In this document: one piece after another, positions 19,675 through 28,877 of the stretch
Position numbering within the stretch: the stretch's first letter is position 1
Layout of the letters: each line of letters begins with the position of its first letter
From: Pseudomonadota bacterium
Lineage (GTDB): Bacteria; Pseudomonadota; Gammaproteobacteria; Enterobacterales; Enterobacteriaceae
Direction of reading: 5' to 3'
Assembly (NCBI GenBank): GCA_018261615.1
Contig: JAGTSE010000013.1
Span: 32,348-96,347 of the forward strand
DNA length: 64,000 nt
Notes under the pieces: generated by a model
The model's input: the letters and a program-made list of their open reading frames with translations, nothing else
What the model was told of the DNA's origin: nothing
Database searches by the model: none
Made by a program: the position numbers and the translations under genes

Positions 19675-20836
19675 TCCACAAGCCATGGGCGGTAAGCTGC
19701 TGAGCAAACCCGTGCTTCTGTTCGCCCCGTTGGTCGTGCTGTGCGCGATCTTTATTCTCAAGCGTCTGATCTTCGGTCTGGGATCGGTCTCCGATCTGAA
19801 CGGCGGATATCCGTGGGGGATCTGGATCGCTTTCGACCTGCTGATCGGCACCGGTTTCGCCTGCGGCGGCTGGGCGCTGGCGTGGGCGGTCTATGTCTTC
19901 AATCGCGGCGATTATCATCCGCTGGTGCGTCCGGCGCTGCTATGTAGCCTGTTTGGTTACTCGTTGGGCGGGTTATCCATCACTATTGACGTTGGCCGTT
20001 ACTGGAATCTGCCGTATTTCTATATTCCCGGATACTTCAACGTCAATTCGGTGCTGTTCGAAACGGCCGTCTGTATGACCATCTATATCGGCGTAATGGC
20101 GCTGGAATTTGCGCCTGCACTGCTGGAAAGACTGGGCTGGAAGGTTTCGCTGCGCCGTCTGAATAAGGTGATGTTTTTTATCATCGCCCTTGGCGCACTG
20201 TTGCCGACGATGCACCAGTCATCTATGGGATCGCTGATGATTACCGCCGGATACAAAGTGTATCCGCTGTGGCAAAGCTACGAAATGCTGCCGCTCTTTT
20301 CACTGCTGACCGCTTTTATTATGGGTTTTTCGATCGTTATCTTTGAAGGTTCCTTAATGCAGGCCAGCCTGCGGGGTAACGGCCCGGATGAGAAGCGCCT
20401 GTTCAATAAACTGATGGGCGTGCTAAGCGTCCTGCTGACGCTGTTCCTGCTGCTGCGCGTCGGTGAAATCAGCTGGCGCGGTAAGTGGCATTACGCGTTC
20501 GCCGGGGATTTTTACAGCCTGATATTCTGGCTGGAGCTGGCACTGCTGGCCTTCCCGCTACTGGCGCTGCGCGTTTCCCGCTGGCGCAATGATTCCCGCG
20601 TTCTGTTCCTGGCCGCTCTCAGTATGCTGTTAGGCTGCGCGCTGTGGCGGCTCTCCTATTCGCTGCTGGCCTTCAATCCCGGCAACGGATACGGCTACTT
20701 CCCGACTTGGGAAGAGCTGTTGATCTCTATTGGTTTTGTGGCAATTGAAGTCTGTGCATACATCTTACTCATACGTCTGTTGCCGATTATTCCTCCGTTA
20801 AAAACACCTGCGCGACATGAGGCGAGTGAAGCATGA
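19664..20836 (+). CDS. hybB: Hydrogenase-2 membrane subunit HybB
   Basis: HybB is an integral membrane quinone-reactive subunit (NrfD/PsrC type) that links hydrogenase 2 to the menaquinone pool and can work in reverse to drive H2 production. About ten hydrophobic helices are visible over 390 residues. The ATG at 19664 (MSHDPQ, as in E. coli) is preferred because GAGGAGG lies six bases upstream. The ATG two codons earlier directly abuts that site. The 5' end overlaps hybA and the 3' end overlaps hybC by four bases. Confidence 0.95.
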   Translation: MSHDPQAMGGKLLSKPVLLFAPLVVLCAIFILKRLIFGLGSVSDLNGGYPWGIWIAFDLLIGTGFACGGWALAWAVYVFNRGDYHPLVRPALLCSLFGYSLGGLSITIDVGRYWNLPYFYIPGYFNVNSVLFETAVCMTIYIGVMALEFAPALLERLGWKVSLRRLNKVMFFIIALGALLPTMHQSSMGSLMITAGYKVYPLWQSYEMLPLFSLLTAFIMGFSIVIFEGSLMQASLRGNGPDEKRLFNKLMGVLSVLLTLFLLLRVGEISWRGKWHYAFAGDFYSLIFWLELALLAFPLLALRVSRWRNDSRVLFLAALSMLLGCALWRLSYSLLAFNPGNGYGYFPTWEELLISIGFVAIEVCAYILLIRLLPIIPPLKTPARHEASEA

Positions 20837-22536
20837 GTCAACGTATCACCATCGATCCGGTGACCCGCATTGAGGGTCATTTACGCATTGATTGCGAAAT
20901 TGAAAACGGCGTCGTATCAAAGGCCTGGTCATCGGGAACCATGTGGCGCGGAATGGAAGAGATTGTGAAGGATCGCGATCCGCGCGATGCCTGGATCATC
21001 ATGCAGCGTATTTGTGGCGTTTGTACCACCATTCACGCTATCGCCTCGGTGCGGGCAGTTGAAAGTGCGCTGAAGGTCAATGTGCCGCTGAATGCGCAGT
21101 ACATCCGCAACATCATTCTTGCCGCACACTCGATCCACGATCACATCGTCCATTTTTATCAGCTCTCGGCGCTCGACTGGGTGGATATCACCTCGGCGTT
21201 GCAGGCCGATCCGGCAAAAGTCGCCGCGCTGCTGAAAGGGATCTCCGACTGGCCGCTGAACAGTGAAGGCGAGTTCAAAGCGGTGCAGGATAAGATCAAA
21301 GCGCTGGTCGCCAGCGGTCAGTTGGGTATTTTTGCCAACGGTTACTGGGGACATCCGGCAATGAAGTTACCGCCGGAAGTGAACCTGATAGCCGTCGCAC
21401 ACTACCTGCAAGCGCTGGAGTGCCAGCGCGATGCTAACCGCATCGTGGCGCTGCTCGGCGGCAAGTCGCCGCATATCCAGAACCTGGCGGTCGGCGGTGT
21501 CGCCAACCCGATCAACCTTGATGGCATTGAAGTGCTGAACCTTGAACGCCTGATGTACCTGAAGTCGTTTATCGATCGCCTCGAGGGCTTTATTGAGCAG
21601 GTTTATAAAGTCGATACCGCTGTCATTGCCGCGTTCTATCCCGAGTGGTTGTCACTCGGCAAAGGCGCGGTGAATTACCTCAGTACGCCGGAATTTCCCA
21701 CCGATGCCAACAACGGCAGCTTCCTGTTCCCCGGCGGGTATATCGAAAATGCCGATCTCACTACCTTCCGGGCGATCACTACGGGTGACGATCCCTTTAT
21801 GGTGAAAGGGATCCAGGAGAGCGCGAAACACGCATGGTACAAAGATGAGGCACCGCAGGCACCGTGGCAGGGCACGACATTGCCGCAGTACACCGGCTGG
21901 CAGGAAGAGGGCAAATATTCCTGGGTGAAATCGCCCACTTTTTACGGCAAAACGGTGGAAGTCGGTCCGCTGGCTAATATGCTCTGCAAACTGGCGGCGA
22001 AGCACGAAACCACGGCGACTAAGCTGAATGATATTGTCGCTATCTACCAGAAACTGACTGGCAAAACGATCGGCGTGGCGCAGTTACATTCAACGCTGGG
22101 ACGTATTATTGGACGCACCGTTCACGCCTGCGAACTACACGGCGTATTGCAAAATCAGTATCAGGCGCTGCTCGATAATATCGGCAAAGGCGACATGCAG
22201 ACCTATGCGAAAACCGACATTCCGCAGAGTGGCGAATTTAAAGGCGTCGGCTTTCTGGAAGCGCCGCGCGGCATGCTCTCCCACTGGGTGGTGATCAAAG
22301 ACGGTAAAATCGCGAACTATCAGGCGGTGGTGCCATCGACCTGGAATGCCGGGCCGCGCAACTTTAATGATGACGCCGGGCCCTACGAATTGTCGCTGGT
22401 GGGCACGCCGGTTGCGGACGTGCAAAAACCGCTGGAAGTGGTGCGCACCGTGCATTCGTTCGATCCCTGCATGTCCTGCGCGGTGCATGTGCTGGATGCG
22501 GACGGCAACGATGTTGTGTCGGTGAAGGTGCTGTGA
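20833..22536 (+). CDS. hybC: Hydrogenase-2 large subunit HybC
   Basis: HybC is the catalytic [NiFe] subunit. The nickel-iron site is bound by two CX2C motifs: Cys61/Cys64 (RICGVC) near the N-terminus and Cys546/Cys549 (DPCMSC) near the C-terminus. The 15 residues after AVH at about 552 form the extension removed by the protease HybD once nickel is inserted. The length of 567 matches E. coli. It has no signal peptide of its own and is exported with HybO. Its stop (22534-22536) overlaps the hybD start. Confidence 0.97.
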   Translation: MSQRITIDPVTRIEGHLRIDCEIENGVVSKAWSSGTMWRGMEEIVKDRDPRDAWIIMQRICGVCTTIHAIASVRAVESALKVNVPLNAQYIRNIILAAHSIHDHIVHFYQLSALDWVDITSALQADPAKVAALLKGISDWPLNSEGEFKAVQDKIKALVASGQLGIFANGYWGHPAMKLPPEVNLIAVAHYLQALECQRDANRIVALLGGKSPHIQNLAVGGVANPINLDGIEVLNLERLMYLKSFIDRLEGFIEQVYKVDTAVIAAFYPEWLSLGKGAVNYLSTPEFPTDANNGSFLFPGGYIENADLTTFRAITTGDDPFMVKGIQESAKHAWYKDEAPQAPWQGTTLPQYTGWQEEGKYSWVKSPTFYGKTVEVGPLANMLCKLAAKHETTATKLNDIVAIYQKLTGKTIGVAQLHSTLGRIIGRTVHACELHGVLQNQYQALLDNIGKGDMQTYAKTDIPQSGEFKGVGFLEAPRGMLSHWVVIKDGKIANYQAVVPSTWNAGPRNFNDDAGPYELSLVGTPVADVQKPLEVVRTVHSFDPCMSCAVHVLDADGNDVVSVKVL

Positions 22537-23033
22537 TGTCGATTTTAGTACTGGGCGTTGGCAACATTTTATTGACTGACGAAGCGATTGGCGTACGGGT
22601 TGTGGAGGCGCTGGCGCAGCGTTTCCATCTGCCGGAAGACGTTGAGGTGCTGGATGGCGGTACCGCCGGAATGGAACTGCTCGACGCGATGGCTAACCGC
22701 GATCACCTGATTATTGCCGACGCGATCGTCAGCCGGAAAAGCGAGCCAGGAAGGGTCATTATTCTGCGCGACGACGAAGTGCCGACGCTGTTCAGCAATA
22801 AAATTTCTCCGCACCAGTTGGGGCTGGCGGACGTACTGTCAGCACTGCGTTTTACCGGTGAGTTTCCGGCGAAACTCACGCTGATTGGCGTTACGCCAGC
22901 ATCGCTGGAGCCGCATATCGGCATGACGCCGGTGGTGGAAGCCAGCCTTGATAGCGCGCTGGCGGCAGTGGTTGATGCGTTGGCTGAATCCGGTGTTGTG
23001 CTGACGCCACGGGAGGCTGCTTATGCACAATGA
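22536..23033 (+). CDS. hybD: Hydrogenase-2 maturation endopeptidase HybD
   Basis: HybD is a nickel-sensing endopeptidase that cleaves the HybC C-terminal extension after metal-centre assembly. The 165-residue protein has the family start ILVLGVGNILLTDEAIGV with Glu16 as a metal ligand, then LDGGTAGMELL, ADAIV and SPHQLGLADVL. The last contains the conserved histidine. The ATG at 22536 shares bases with the hybC TGA, indicating coupling. A GTG one codon earlier is possible. It overlaps hybE by 11 bp. Confidence 0.95.
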   Translation: MSILVLGVGNILLTDEAIGVRVVEALAQRFHLPEDVEVLDGGTAGMELLDAMANRDHLIIADAIVSRKSEPGRVIILRDDEVPTLFSNKISPHQLGLADVLSALRFTGEFPAKLTLIGVTPASLEPHIGMTPVVEASLDSALAAVVDALAESGVVLTPREAAYAQ

Positions 23034-23505
23034 TGAATTGCCAGGATTTGACGTTTCGCCGCATCGCGAAGTTCAGAATGCTTTTAAGACGATTGCCGCC
23101 CATGAAATGCAGGGGCTGCCGTTTGTGCATCCGCAAATGGAAGTGTACGCCACGCCGTTTACTCTGTTTGAAAACCAGTGGCTTGGCTGTGTGTTGACGC
23201 CGTGGATGCTGAGTTTGCAAATCTATCCTGGCCCGCAGCAATGCTGGCCGGTGCGGCGCGTCAGCGAGCGGTTGGGGTTACAATTACCCTACGGCGAGAT
23301 GACCTTTACCGTGGGTGAATTACCGGTGCTGGGGCAGTACCTGAGTTGCTCCTTGATGTCGCCACTAACGCCCGATCTCAGTCCGCATCAGGGCGTACAA
23401 CTGGCGGATAACTGCCTGAAGATGGTGCTCTCGCTACCGGTTACGGATGCGAGCGTAAGCCGCCGCGCGTTGCTGTTCGGCCAGCGAGGCGCGCAGCATG
23501 CATGA
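23023..23505 (+). CDS. hybE: Hydrogenase-2 assembly chaperone HybE
   Basis: HybE is a small chaperone that binds the Tat signal of HybO and coordinates subunit assembly before export. The 160-residue protein carries the family core FENQWLGCVLTPWMLSLQIYPGP and LPYGEMTFTVGEL. It is soluble. It overlaps hybD upstream and hybF downstream (8 bp), consistent with one coupled transcript. Confidence 0.93.
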   Translation: MHNDELPGFDVSPHREVQNAFKTIAAHEMQGLPFVHPQMEVYATPFTLFENQWLGCVLTPWMLSLQIYPGPQQCWPVRRVSERLGLQLPYGEMTFTVGELPVLGQYLSCSLMSPLTPDLSPHQGVQLADNCLKMVLSLPVTDASVSRRALLFGQRGAQHA

Positions 23506-23836
23506 GTTATCGCTGTGCCAGAATGCGGTGGAAATTATCGAACAGCAGGCGAAGCAGCACGGCGCGCAGCGCGTGACCGGCGTCTGGCTGGAAATCGGCG
23601 CACTGGCCTGTATCGAAGAGAGTGCCCTGCGTTTTGGTTTCGATATTGCCTGTCGCGATACGCTGGCACAGGGTTGCGCGCTGCATATCATCCATAAACC
23701 CGCGCAAGCGTGGTGCTGGAACTGTAGTGCGTCGGTAGAGATCACCCGGCACGACGAATGTCCGCGCTGTCACTGCCCGACGTTGCATATTGAGCACAGC
23801 GACGGCGTGCAGATCAAAAGTATTGAAGTGGAGTAA
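23498..23836 (+). CDS. hybF: Hydrogenase nickel incorporation protein HybF (HypA family)
   Basis: HybF is the HypA-type nickel metallochaperone dedicated to hydrogenases 1 and 2. It delivers Ni together with HypB. The 112-residue protein has the N-terminal nickel-binding MHELS motif and a structural zinc site of two CX2C pairs (WCWNC and CPRC). The start overlaps the end of hybE (ATGCATGA). Confidence 0.95.
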   Translation: MHELSLCQNAVEIIEQQAKQHGAQRVTGVWLEIGALACIEESALRFGFDIACRDTLAQGCALHIIHKPAQAWCWNCSASVEITRHDECPRCHCPTLHIEHSDGVQIKSIEVE

Positions 23837-23843
23837 GGCAACG

Positions 23844-24092
23844 ATGTGTATAGGCGTACCGGGCCAGGTGGTGGCCGTTGGCGAAGATTTTCATCAACTG
23901 GCGCAGGTCGATGTATGTGGTGTGCGCCGTGACGTCAATATCGCGCTGGTGTGCGAAGAGTCGCCGCGCCAGTTGCTCGGACAGTGGGTACTGGTGCATG
24001 TTGGCTTTGCTATGAGCATTATTGACGAACAGGAGGCGCTGGCGACGCTCGCGGCGCTTCGACAAATGGAGAGCGACGAGCTGGCGCGTTAG
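23844..24092 (+). CDS. hybG: Hydrogenase maturation chaperone HybG (HypC family)
   Basis: HybG is an 82-residue HypC-family chaperone. With HypD it assembles the Fe(CN)2CO group and hands it to the large subunit precursor. The N-terminal MCIGVPGQV, with essential Cys2, is present. The ATG at 23844 gives the E. coli length. Upstream in-frame sequence belongs to hybF in another frame. It is the last gene of the operon. Confidence 0.95.
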   Translation: MCIGVPGQVVAVGEDFHQLAQVDVCGVRRDVNIALVCEESPRQLLGQWVLVHVGFAMSIIDEQEALATLAALRQMESDELAR

Positions 24093-24210
24093 GGGATGTG
24101 TTCCGGGCGGTGCAACAGCGAAAGTCGCGTCTGGCCAATCGTCGGTATCTAAGCCTCTTGTTGTGTTTATCGTGAAAAAACAGCAGAAGGTTGCGGGAGC
24201 GGTATAAGAA

Positions 24211-24232
24211 ACCGGGCGGCATTCCGCCCGGT
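24211..24232 (-). terminator. Terminator-like hairpin between hybG and yghU
   Basis: A perfect 9-bp stem (ACCGGGCGG / CCGCCCGGT) with a 4-nt loop lies a few bases past the yghU stop. On the minus strand it is followed by TTCTTATA, a weak U-rich tract. Confidence 0.65.
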
Positions 24233-24240
24233 GAGGAAGA

Positions 24241-25104
24241 TTAGGCGTTGCGTTTATCTTCGGTCTGCGTATCGAAATCGCTGGCGTCATGGCGCTCGTG
24301 CAACTGCTCATTCGGCGCGCCGAACGTACGGTTAACGATGCGACCACGTTTCACTGCCGGGCGGGCGAAAATCTCCTGTGCCCAGCGCTGCACATTTTTG
24401 TAGCTGCCCGCATCGAGGAATTCGGCGGCGTCATAGACATTGCCAAGCACCACATTACCGTACCATGGCCAAATCGCCATATCGGCAATGGTGTACTCAT
24501 CACCCGCGATGAATTTATGGTTGGCCAGTTGTTTATCCAGCACGTCTAACTGGCGTTTGGCTTCCATGGTAAAGCGGTTGATTGCGTACTCTATTTTAAC
24601 TGGCGCATAGTTGTAGAAATGGCCAAAGCCGCCGCCGAGGAACGGCGCAGAGCCCTGTAACCAGAACAGCCAGTTCAGCGTTTCCGTGCGTCCTGGCAGA
24701 TCTTTTGGCAGGAAGTGGCCGAATTTCTCTGCCAGATACAGCAGGATTGCGCCGGATTCAAACACACGCGTCGGCGGCGTAGTGCTGTGATCGCGCAGCG
24801 CCGGGATTTTGGAGTTCGGGTTGACTTCGACAAAACCGCTGGAGAATTGATCCCCTTCGCCGATACGAATCAACCAGGCGTCGTACTCCGCCTCGCTAAC
24901 CCCTTTTGCCAGCAGTTCTTCCAGCATGATCGTGACTTTCTGACCATTCGGCGTGCCGAGCGAATAGAGCTGGAGCGGGTGTTTGCCCACCGGCAGTGTT
25001 TTATCGTGCGTCGGGCCGGAAACCGGGCGGTTGATATTAGCGAAAGCGCCGCCGCCGAATTTATCCCACGTCCAGACCTTCGGTGGCTGATAGTTGTCTG
25101 ACAT
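24241..25104 (-). CDS. yghU: Glutathione S-transferase-like disulfide-bond reductase YghU
   Basis: YghU is a nu-class GST-like protein that binds two glutathiones and reduces disulfides. The 287-residue protein has the YghU-specific N-terminal extension before the thioredoxin-like GST domain (about 45-125, with VNPNSKIPAL and ESGAILLYLAEKFG). The helical C-terminal domain contains FIAGDEYTIADMAIWPW. The length is one residue shorter than E. coli YghU. The gene upstream on the same strand, a thioredoxin-like protein, ends about 60 bp before it, so the two may be co-transcribed. Confidence 0.95.
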   Translation of the reverse strand: MSDNYQPPKVWTWDKFGGGAFANINRPVSGPTHDKTLPVGKHPLQLYSLGTPNGQKVTIMLEELLAKGVSEAEYDAWLIRIGEGDQFSSGFVEVNPNSKIPALRDHSTTPPTRVFESGAILLYLAEKFGHFLPKDLPGRTETLNWLFWLQGSAPFLGGGFGHFYNYAPVKIEYAINRFTMEAKRQLDVLDKQLANHKFIAGDEYTIADMAIWPWYGNVVLGNVYDAAEFLDAGSYKNVQRWAQEIFARPAVKRGRIVNRTFGAPNEQLHERHDASDFDTQTEDKRNA

Positions 25105-25167
25105 TTTGGTCCGCCTTTTCGTTGATATGTTGAAGTTCAGGTTAAGTGAGCATAAGTGGTCGTGGGT

Positions 25168-25725
25168 TCAGGCAAGGATGCGCTGCGCCCAGACGCTGAT
25201 GTCATCACCACTGCCAAGATCGGCCTGCACCAGCCCATTAACCATAAAGGTTGGGGATATATGAATGCCGTTCTGACGAGCGTATTTACAATGCCATTTG
25301 ATTTCGGTTTGCAACTCTGGACGGGCAAAAGCGTCTGCCAGTTGCACGCCGCTGTAATTTTCAATGCGTTCAATAATCTGCTGCGGTGTGGCATCCATGT
25401 TCGGACCACTGCAATGATCCGTAAATTCAAACTCTTCTCGATGATCGGCTACCGCACGCAGCACTTTATGCGCCGCGTTTTTGCCATCGGGCAGTGTCGA
25501 AGCTGCGAGGATGCAGCGCACAATCACACCAGAGAAGAGATGCCAGGGTTGTGATTGCAGGCGAATTTTGACCGTCACGTTCTCTTCCCCAACGGCGTCT
25601 AACAGCGCTTCCAGTTTGTTAAACGCCCGGACGGAGAAGGGGCAGGTGGGTTCGATAAAGATCTCGAAAGTACGAGGGCCGTGGCCCCAGCTTAGCGGTG
25701 CGGCATGTAAAGGTTGTTGGCTCAT
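25168..25725 (-). CDS. Thioredoxin-like / DsbA-superfamily protein
   Basis: A cytosolic thioredoxin-fold protein of 185 residues without a signal peptide. The redox segment reads FIEPTCPFSVRAFNKLEALL, a CPFS rather than a CxxC, so it probably uses a single active cysteine. The cis-proline region is HISPTFMVNG. The rest is helical, as in DsbA-type proteins. The ATG at 25725 is preferred over the GTG two codons earlier because AGGAG is then at the right distance. It lies upstream of yghU on the same strand. A linked glutathione/disulfide role is inferred from that position. Confidence 0.75.
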   Translation of the reverse strand: MSQQPLHAAPLSWGHGPRTFEIFIEPTCPFSVRAFNKLEALLDAVGEENVTVKIRLQSQPWHLFSGVIVRCILAASTLPDGKNAAHKVLRAVADHREEFEFTDHCSGPNMDATPQQIIERIENYSGVQLADAFARPELQTEIKWHCKYARQNGIHISPTFMVNGLVQADLGSGDDISVWAQRILA

Positions 25726-25740
25726 GGTCACTCCTGCTGT

Positions 25741-26136
25741 TTTTTCATTTTGTGAGAGTTTGAGAGTAGCAGCATGCCGCAGGCGCGGGGAACTCGCTTG
25801 GCGTCAGATGCGGTTATCGTGCGGTGTTCGATGGCCGTAGCATTTCCACGCGTGAACCTTATTAACAATAAGAAATAAACACTACTGTAATGTACATAAT
25901 TAATTTTTAAGAGATGACTTAAAGAATATTTAATTTAATCAATCCACCTTAAAGTAAATTATCAATGTGATTAAACGATACTGCTTATTTAAATTTTGTC
26001 TGTAGTGCCTGGTATTTCATCATTATTTGTTATTAATCTGTTTATCTCTGCTGTCGATAATCGTTATGAGGTTTTTTTTTCAACTCAGATCGGATGAGTT
26101 AGTAGCGAATTATCCGGTTAACCAGCAGCGGAGATA
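25741..26136. other. AT-rich intergenic region
   Basis: About 400 bp without a gene. It is strongly AT-rich from 25860 to 26090. It separates the core hyb/yghU block from accessory genes and presumably contains the promoter of the gene starting at 26140. No specific site could be defined. Confidence 0.45.
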
Positions 26137-26139
26137 ATG

Positions 26140-26628
26140 ATGCAGGAGATTCAGGCGATTCAGGCAACCACGCACCTTGCCAATGCAACACAAGAAAATA
26201 CGGCCACCAAAGCCGATCTACACACCACCAGTGAAAGCGGAGCGGGTAACAAATCTCATCAGGACGAAAGTACCAAAGTCACGCTCTCCAGTCGCGCCGA
26301 AAACCATAAAGAGGCAAAGGCTATAAAGGCGGAGCAACAGCTTGCAGAAAAGAAAGAAGTCGAAAATCATCAAATTGATTATTCGCTGGCGATGACCGGC
26401 ATTCCGCAATTTGGTGGACGTCTGGTAACGGTTGTTAAATATCCTGACGGTAGTACGGAAATGATTGACGCCTTTTCCGGCAAAAAAGTGACGCAGCAGG
26501 AATTAGACATCGCCCGGGCCGAGAAAGAAAACAGCGAAAATGTGCAACGCAAGCAAGAAGCGAAAAAGGTTGCACAGGAAGTGCGGACATTTACGCCTGG
26601 AGAATCACATCCGACGGATCTTGAATAA
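26140..26628 (+). CDS. Unrecognised charged protein of about 162 residues
   Basis: I do not recognise this protein. The first 55 residues are rich in Thr, Ser, Asn and Gln and look disordered. Lys/Glu-rich helical segments flank a short globular-looking core (SLAMTGIPQFGGRLVTVVKYPDGSTEMIDAFSGKK, about 82-118). No signal peptide, membrane helix or cysteine is visible. GGAG lies six bases before the ATG at 26140. An ATG one codon earlier is also possible. It is flanked by long gene-poor spacers, so it is probably monocistronic. Confidence 0.65.
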   Translation: MQEIQAIQATTHLANATQENTATKADLHTTSESGAGNKSHQDESTKVTLSSRAENHKEAKAIKAEQQLAEKKEVENHQIDYSLAMTGIPQFGGRLVTVVKYPDGSTEMIDAFSGKKVTQQELDIARAEKENSENVQRKQEAKKVAQEVRTFTPGESHPTDLE

Positions 26629-26976
26629 CACTCTGTCGGTGAATCCGTAATAAAAGCAAAGGCTATTCAGAAATTATCCATAAAAAATATCTTATATGTT
26701 ATGGACGGACTGAGCGGAATAGCGTAGCTGTGTTGATGTATATTTAGCTTAAGTCAGTATCGGTGCCATTTTGCTTCAGCTATTTATTGCTGAGGATTGC
26801 GGCTGTCTGGCGTTCTGCCGCGAGAGAAGGCTCATCGCTGCTGCTTTTTTTAGGCGGCAGAATGCGTCACTTGCTTAGCTGGCTTAATATTAGCTTTGTG
26901 AGGAAGCTGCCGGGATAAATAGTGGTTATTATGATGAAGAAGAGTGGTATAGCCGCATTAATTATGTGGTTAATTT
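26629..26976. other. Gene-poor spacer with a long-range inverted repeat
   Basis: No reading frame stands out. A 9-bp perfect inverted repeat (TTCTGCCGC at 26813-26821 and GCGGCAGAA at 26854-26862) brackets 32 bases. These include a CTGCTGC-T7 stretch that could form a further small structure. It could be a small-RNA-like or termination structure, but nothing here proves transcription. Confidence 0.35.
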
Positions 26977-27210
26977 CTACGGTATCTGGCGTTTGGTTTT
27001 GTTGTGTTTTTCTTTGTAGTCGGCAATGGCCTGATTGATGTTTTCTGTTTCGATAACATCGACCTTTTCATCGTTAAAGAACACTTCATAGTGGCCGGAT
27101 ACATATTTAAATGTGAACATTTTCCCCTGATAGCGAACGCGTCTCTCCTTCACCGACAAGCCTCTGCTGCGCATAGCCACTTTTGCCATTGTATCTATCT
27201 TTTTTTTCAT
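26977..27210 (-). CDS. Possible small basic protein of 77 residues
   Basis: A short frame coding for a basic protein (begins MKKKIDTMAKVAMRSRG; contains VRYQGKMFTFKYVSGHYEVFFNDEKVDVIET). The alternation of hydrophobic and polar residues in the middle suggests a small beta-sheet domain, and the C-terminus is Lys-rich. The ribosome binding site is weak (AAAAGG about 12 bp upstream). A start at the internal Met8 (27189) is possible. I know no homologue. The opposite-strand frame here looks like its shadow. Confidence 0.4.
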   Translation of the reverse strand: MKKKIDTMAKVAMRSRGLSVKERRVRYQGKMFTFKYVSGHYEVFFNDEKVDVIETENINQAIADYKEKHNKTKRQIP

Positions 27211-27545
27211 AGCTATTTTCTTACCTTTTCAGGCCGTTATGCGATGCCTGTATTCGATTCCGTATGTTCAGGTGCTAATTTGTTATCCTCTCAAAGAAAA
27301 TCAACACTTGCTATAACCCCATGCTTAATATTAGATAAAATATCACTGCATAACTTAAGGTTATCTTAAGTTTATTAATATTAAGCAATTAATAACCAGA
27401 ATATTAATTTGGTTATGCGAATTTTTATAGCATTTAATTTCTAACAATCTTTTTTTGATAATTATTTCGATTCTCATTTATCCTTTGCTGGCATTAAACT
27501 TCTGCCGGGTCGCATGCGCTGACTACTACACTTATTTTAAAAGGA
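27211..27545. other. AT-rich spacer before the ferric-binding protein relic
   Basis: The stretch is gene-free and AT-rich. It contains AT-rich dyads around 27355-27420 and a Fur-box-like sequence at 27457-27475 that would control the downstream gene. Confidence 0.45.
27457..27475 (+). promoter_or_regulatory. Probable Fur box
   Basis: GATAATTATTTCGATTCTC matches the 19-bp Fur consensus at about 13 positions. It lies 70 bp upstream of a gene relic for a periplasmic ferric-binding protein, where Fur control is expected. Confidence 0.55.
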
Positions 27546-27969
27546 ATGATGATGAAGAATCGCTTTTTGCCGTTCTGTTCAATCGCGCTGGTCATCTCTT
27601 CGGTTTTCGCCGCGTCTGGAGCCTCTGCCGCCAATAACGACGACGGTATCGTGGTGTATAACGCACAGCATGAAAACCTGACAAAATCCTGGGTTGATGA
27701 ATTCACCAAAGAAACGGGTATAAAAGTGACGCTGCGTAACGGCGGCGATACGGAACTGGGCAACCAGCTTGTTCAGGAAGGAAAGGTTTCTCCGGCTGAT
27801 GTCTTCCTCACCGAAAACTCCCCGGCAATGACGCTGGTCGATAATGCCAACCTGTTCGCACCGCTGGATGCCGATACCCTGAAGTAGGTTCCGGCGAAGT
27901 TCCGCCCGGCGCATGGCCGCTGGATAGGTATTGCCGCGCGCAGCACGGTGTTTGTTTATAACCCGACAA
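27546..27969 (+). pseudogene. Truncated ferric iron ABC transporter substrate-binding protein (FbpA/SfuA type)
   Basis: The first 113 codons encode a signal peptide (ends ASGASA) and the N-terminal lobe of an SfuA/FbpA-type periplasmic Fe(III)-binding protein (GIVVYNAQHENLTKSWVDEF, then QEGKVSPADVFLTEN). A TAG at 27885-27887 interrupts the frame. The same frame then continues with recognisable family sequence (FRPAHGRWIGIAARSTVFVYNP) to about 27969, where homology ends abruptly at a terminator. Two lesions are therefore visible: a nonsense codon and loss of the C-terminal two thirds. The permease and ATPase genes are absent. Confidence 0.85.
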
Positions 27970-27976
27970 AATGCCA

Positions 27977-28002
27977 CGCCCCGGCTCAGACCGGGCGTTT
28001 TT
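27977..28002 (+). terminator. Terminator after the ferric-binding protein relic
   Basis: A GC-rich hairpin (CGCCCCGG / CCGGGCG with one bulge) is followed by TTTTTATT. It is probably the original terminator of the deleted iron-transport operon and now lies at the deletion join. It also sits just past the budR stop. Confidence 0.7.
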
Positions 28003-28004
28003 AT

Positions 28005-28877
28005 TCAGAAGTTATCAATAAACCTCTTCACCGCCGGTGAACGTTCGAATTTTCTCCACGCCAGCGCCACGTCTGTTTTCAACACTTCACCTTTGATGCG
28101 GTGGAACGTCACCAGCGGATGACTAAAGCAGGACATGGACTGCGGGACAATGGCGAAACCAAATCCTGCGCTGACCATGCTCAGCGATGAAGAAAATTGC
28201 GATGCCTGCTGCGGGTGGCTCATATCGATGCCAGCGCGCAGACAGGCGTTGTAAATCAGTTCGTACAGCCCCGGCGCCACCGCTTGCGGGAAGATCACCA
28301 AAGGCGTGTCGCACAGCTCCGACAGCGCGAGATCGGCTTCATCAGCCAGCGGATGTGAGCGGTGCAACGCAATCAGCATCGGCTCTTCATCAATCAATTT
28401 CAGATTAAATATTTTGCTGTTTTCACAGGGCAGGCGCACAAAAGCGACGTCGATCAGCCCTTCATCAAGCTCCTGCATGAGCGTCGCCATATTGTCCTCT
28501 TTCTGATGGAGCATGACCTGCGGATAGTCATGCTGAAACTGGCGCAGTACGGCAAAAATGCGAATGTGAAAAGCATTGGAACTGGTCACGCCAAGATAGA
28601 GTTTGCCGTTGATTCCCCGCGCGATGCCTTTAGCTTTTTCCAGCGCGGCATCACTTAAGGCGAGGATCTGGCAGGCATCTTCGTAGAAGGCTTCGCCCGC
28701 CTCGGTGAGCTCCACACCGCGCGTTAAACGGTGAAATAACGGTGTCCCCACTTCCTGCTCAAGACGGCGAATTTGCTGGCTCAGCGGCGGCTGTGACATG
28801 CCCAGCATTTCCGCCGCGCGGGTGAAATGTTGCGTCTGCGCAACGGCGACAAAATAACGTAGATAACGAAGTTCCAT
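28005..28877 (-). CDS. budR: LysR-type regulator of the butanediol operon, BudR
   Basis: BudR (AlsR type) activates budABC in response to acetate and low oxygen. The 290-residue protein has the N-terminal LysR helix-turn-helix (MELRYLRYFVAVAQ start; FTRAAEMLGMSQPPLSQQIRRLE) and a periplasmic-binding-protein-like effector domain from about residue 90. The sequence resembles Klebsiella BudR throughout (for example VAFVRLPCE and GFGFAIVPQSM). It is divergent from budA across about 107 bp, the usual arrangement. Confidence 0.93.
   Translation of the reverse strand: MELRYLRYFVAVAQTQHFTRAAEMLGMSQPPLSQQIRRLEQEVGTPLFHRLTRGVELTEAGEAFYEDACQILALSDAALEKAKGIARGINGKLYLGVTSSNAFHIRIFAVLRQFQHDYPQVMLHQKEDNMATLMQELDEGLIDVAFVRLPCENSKIFNLKLIDEEPMLIALHRSHPLADEADLALSELCDTPLVIFPQAVAPGLYELIYNACLRAGIDMSHPQQASQFSSSLSMVSAGFGFAIVPQSMSCFSHPLVTFHRIKGEVLKTDVALAWRKFERSPAVKRFIDNF

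Noticed and set aside
27004..27369. 121-codon plus-strand frame
   Set aside because: It overlaps the better minus-strand candidate, is rich in Phe, Cys and His as expected of a shadow frame, and has no ribosome binding site.
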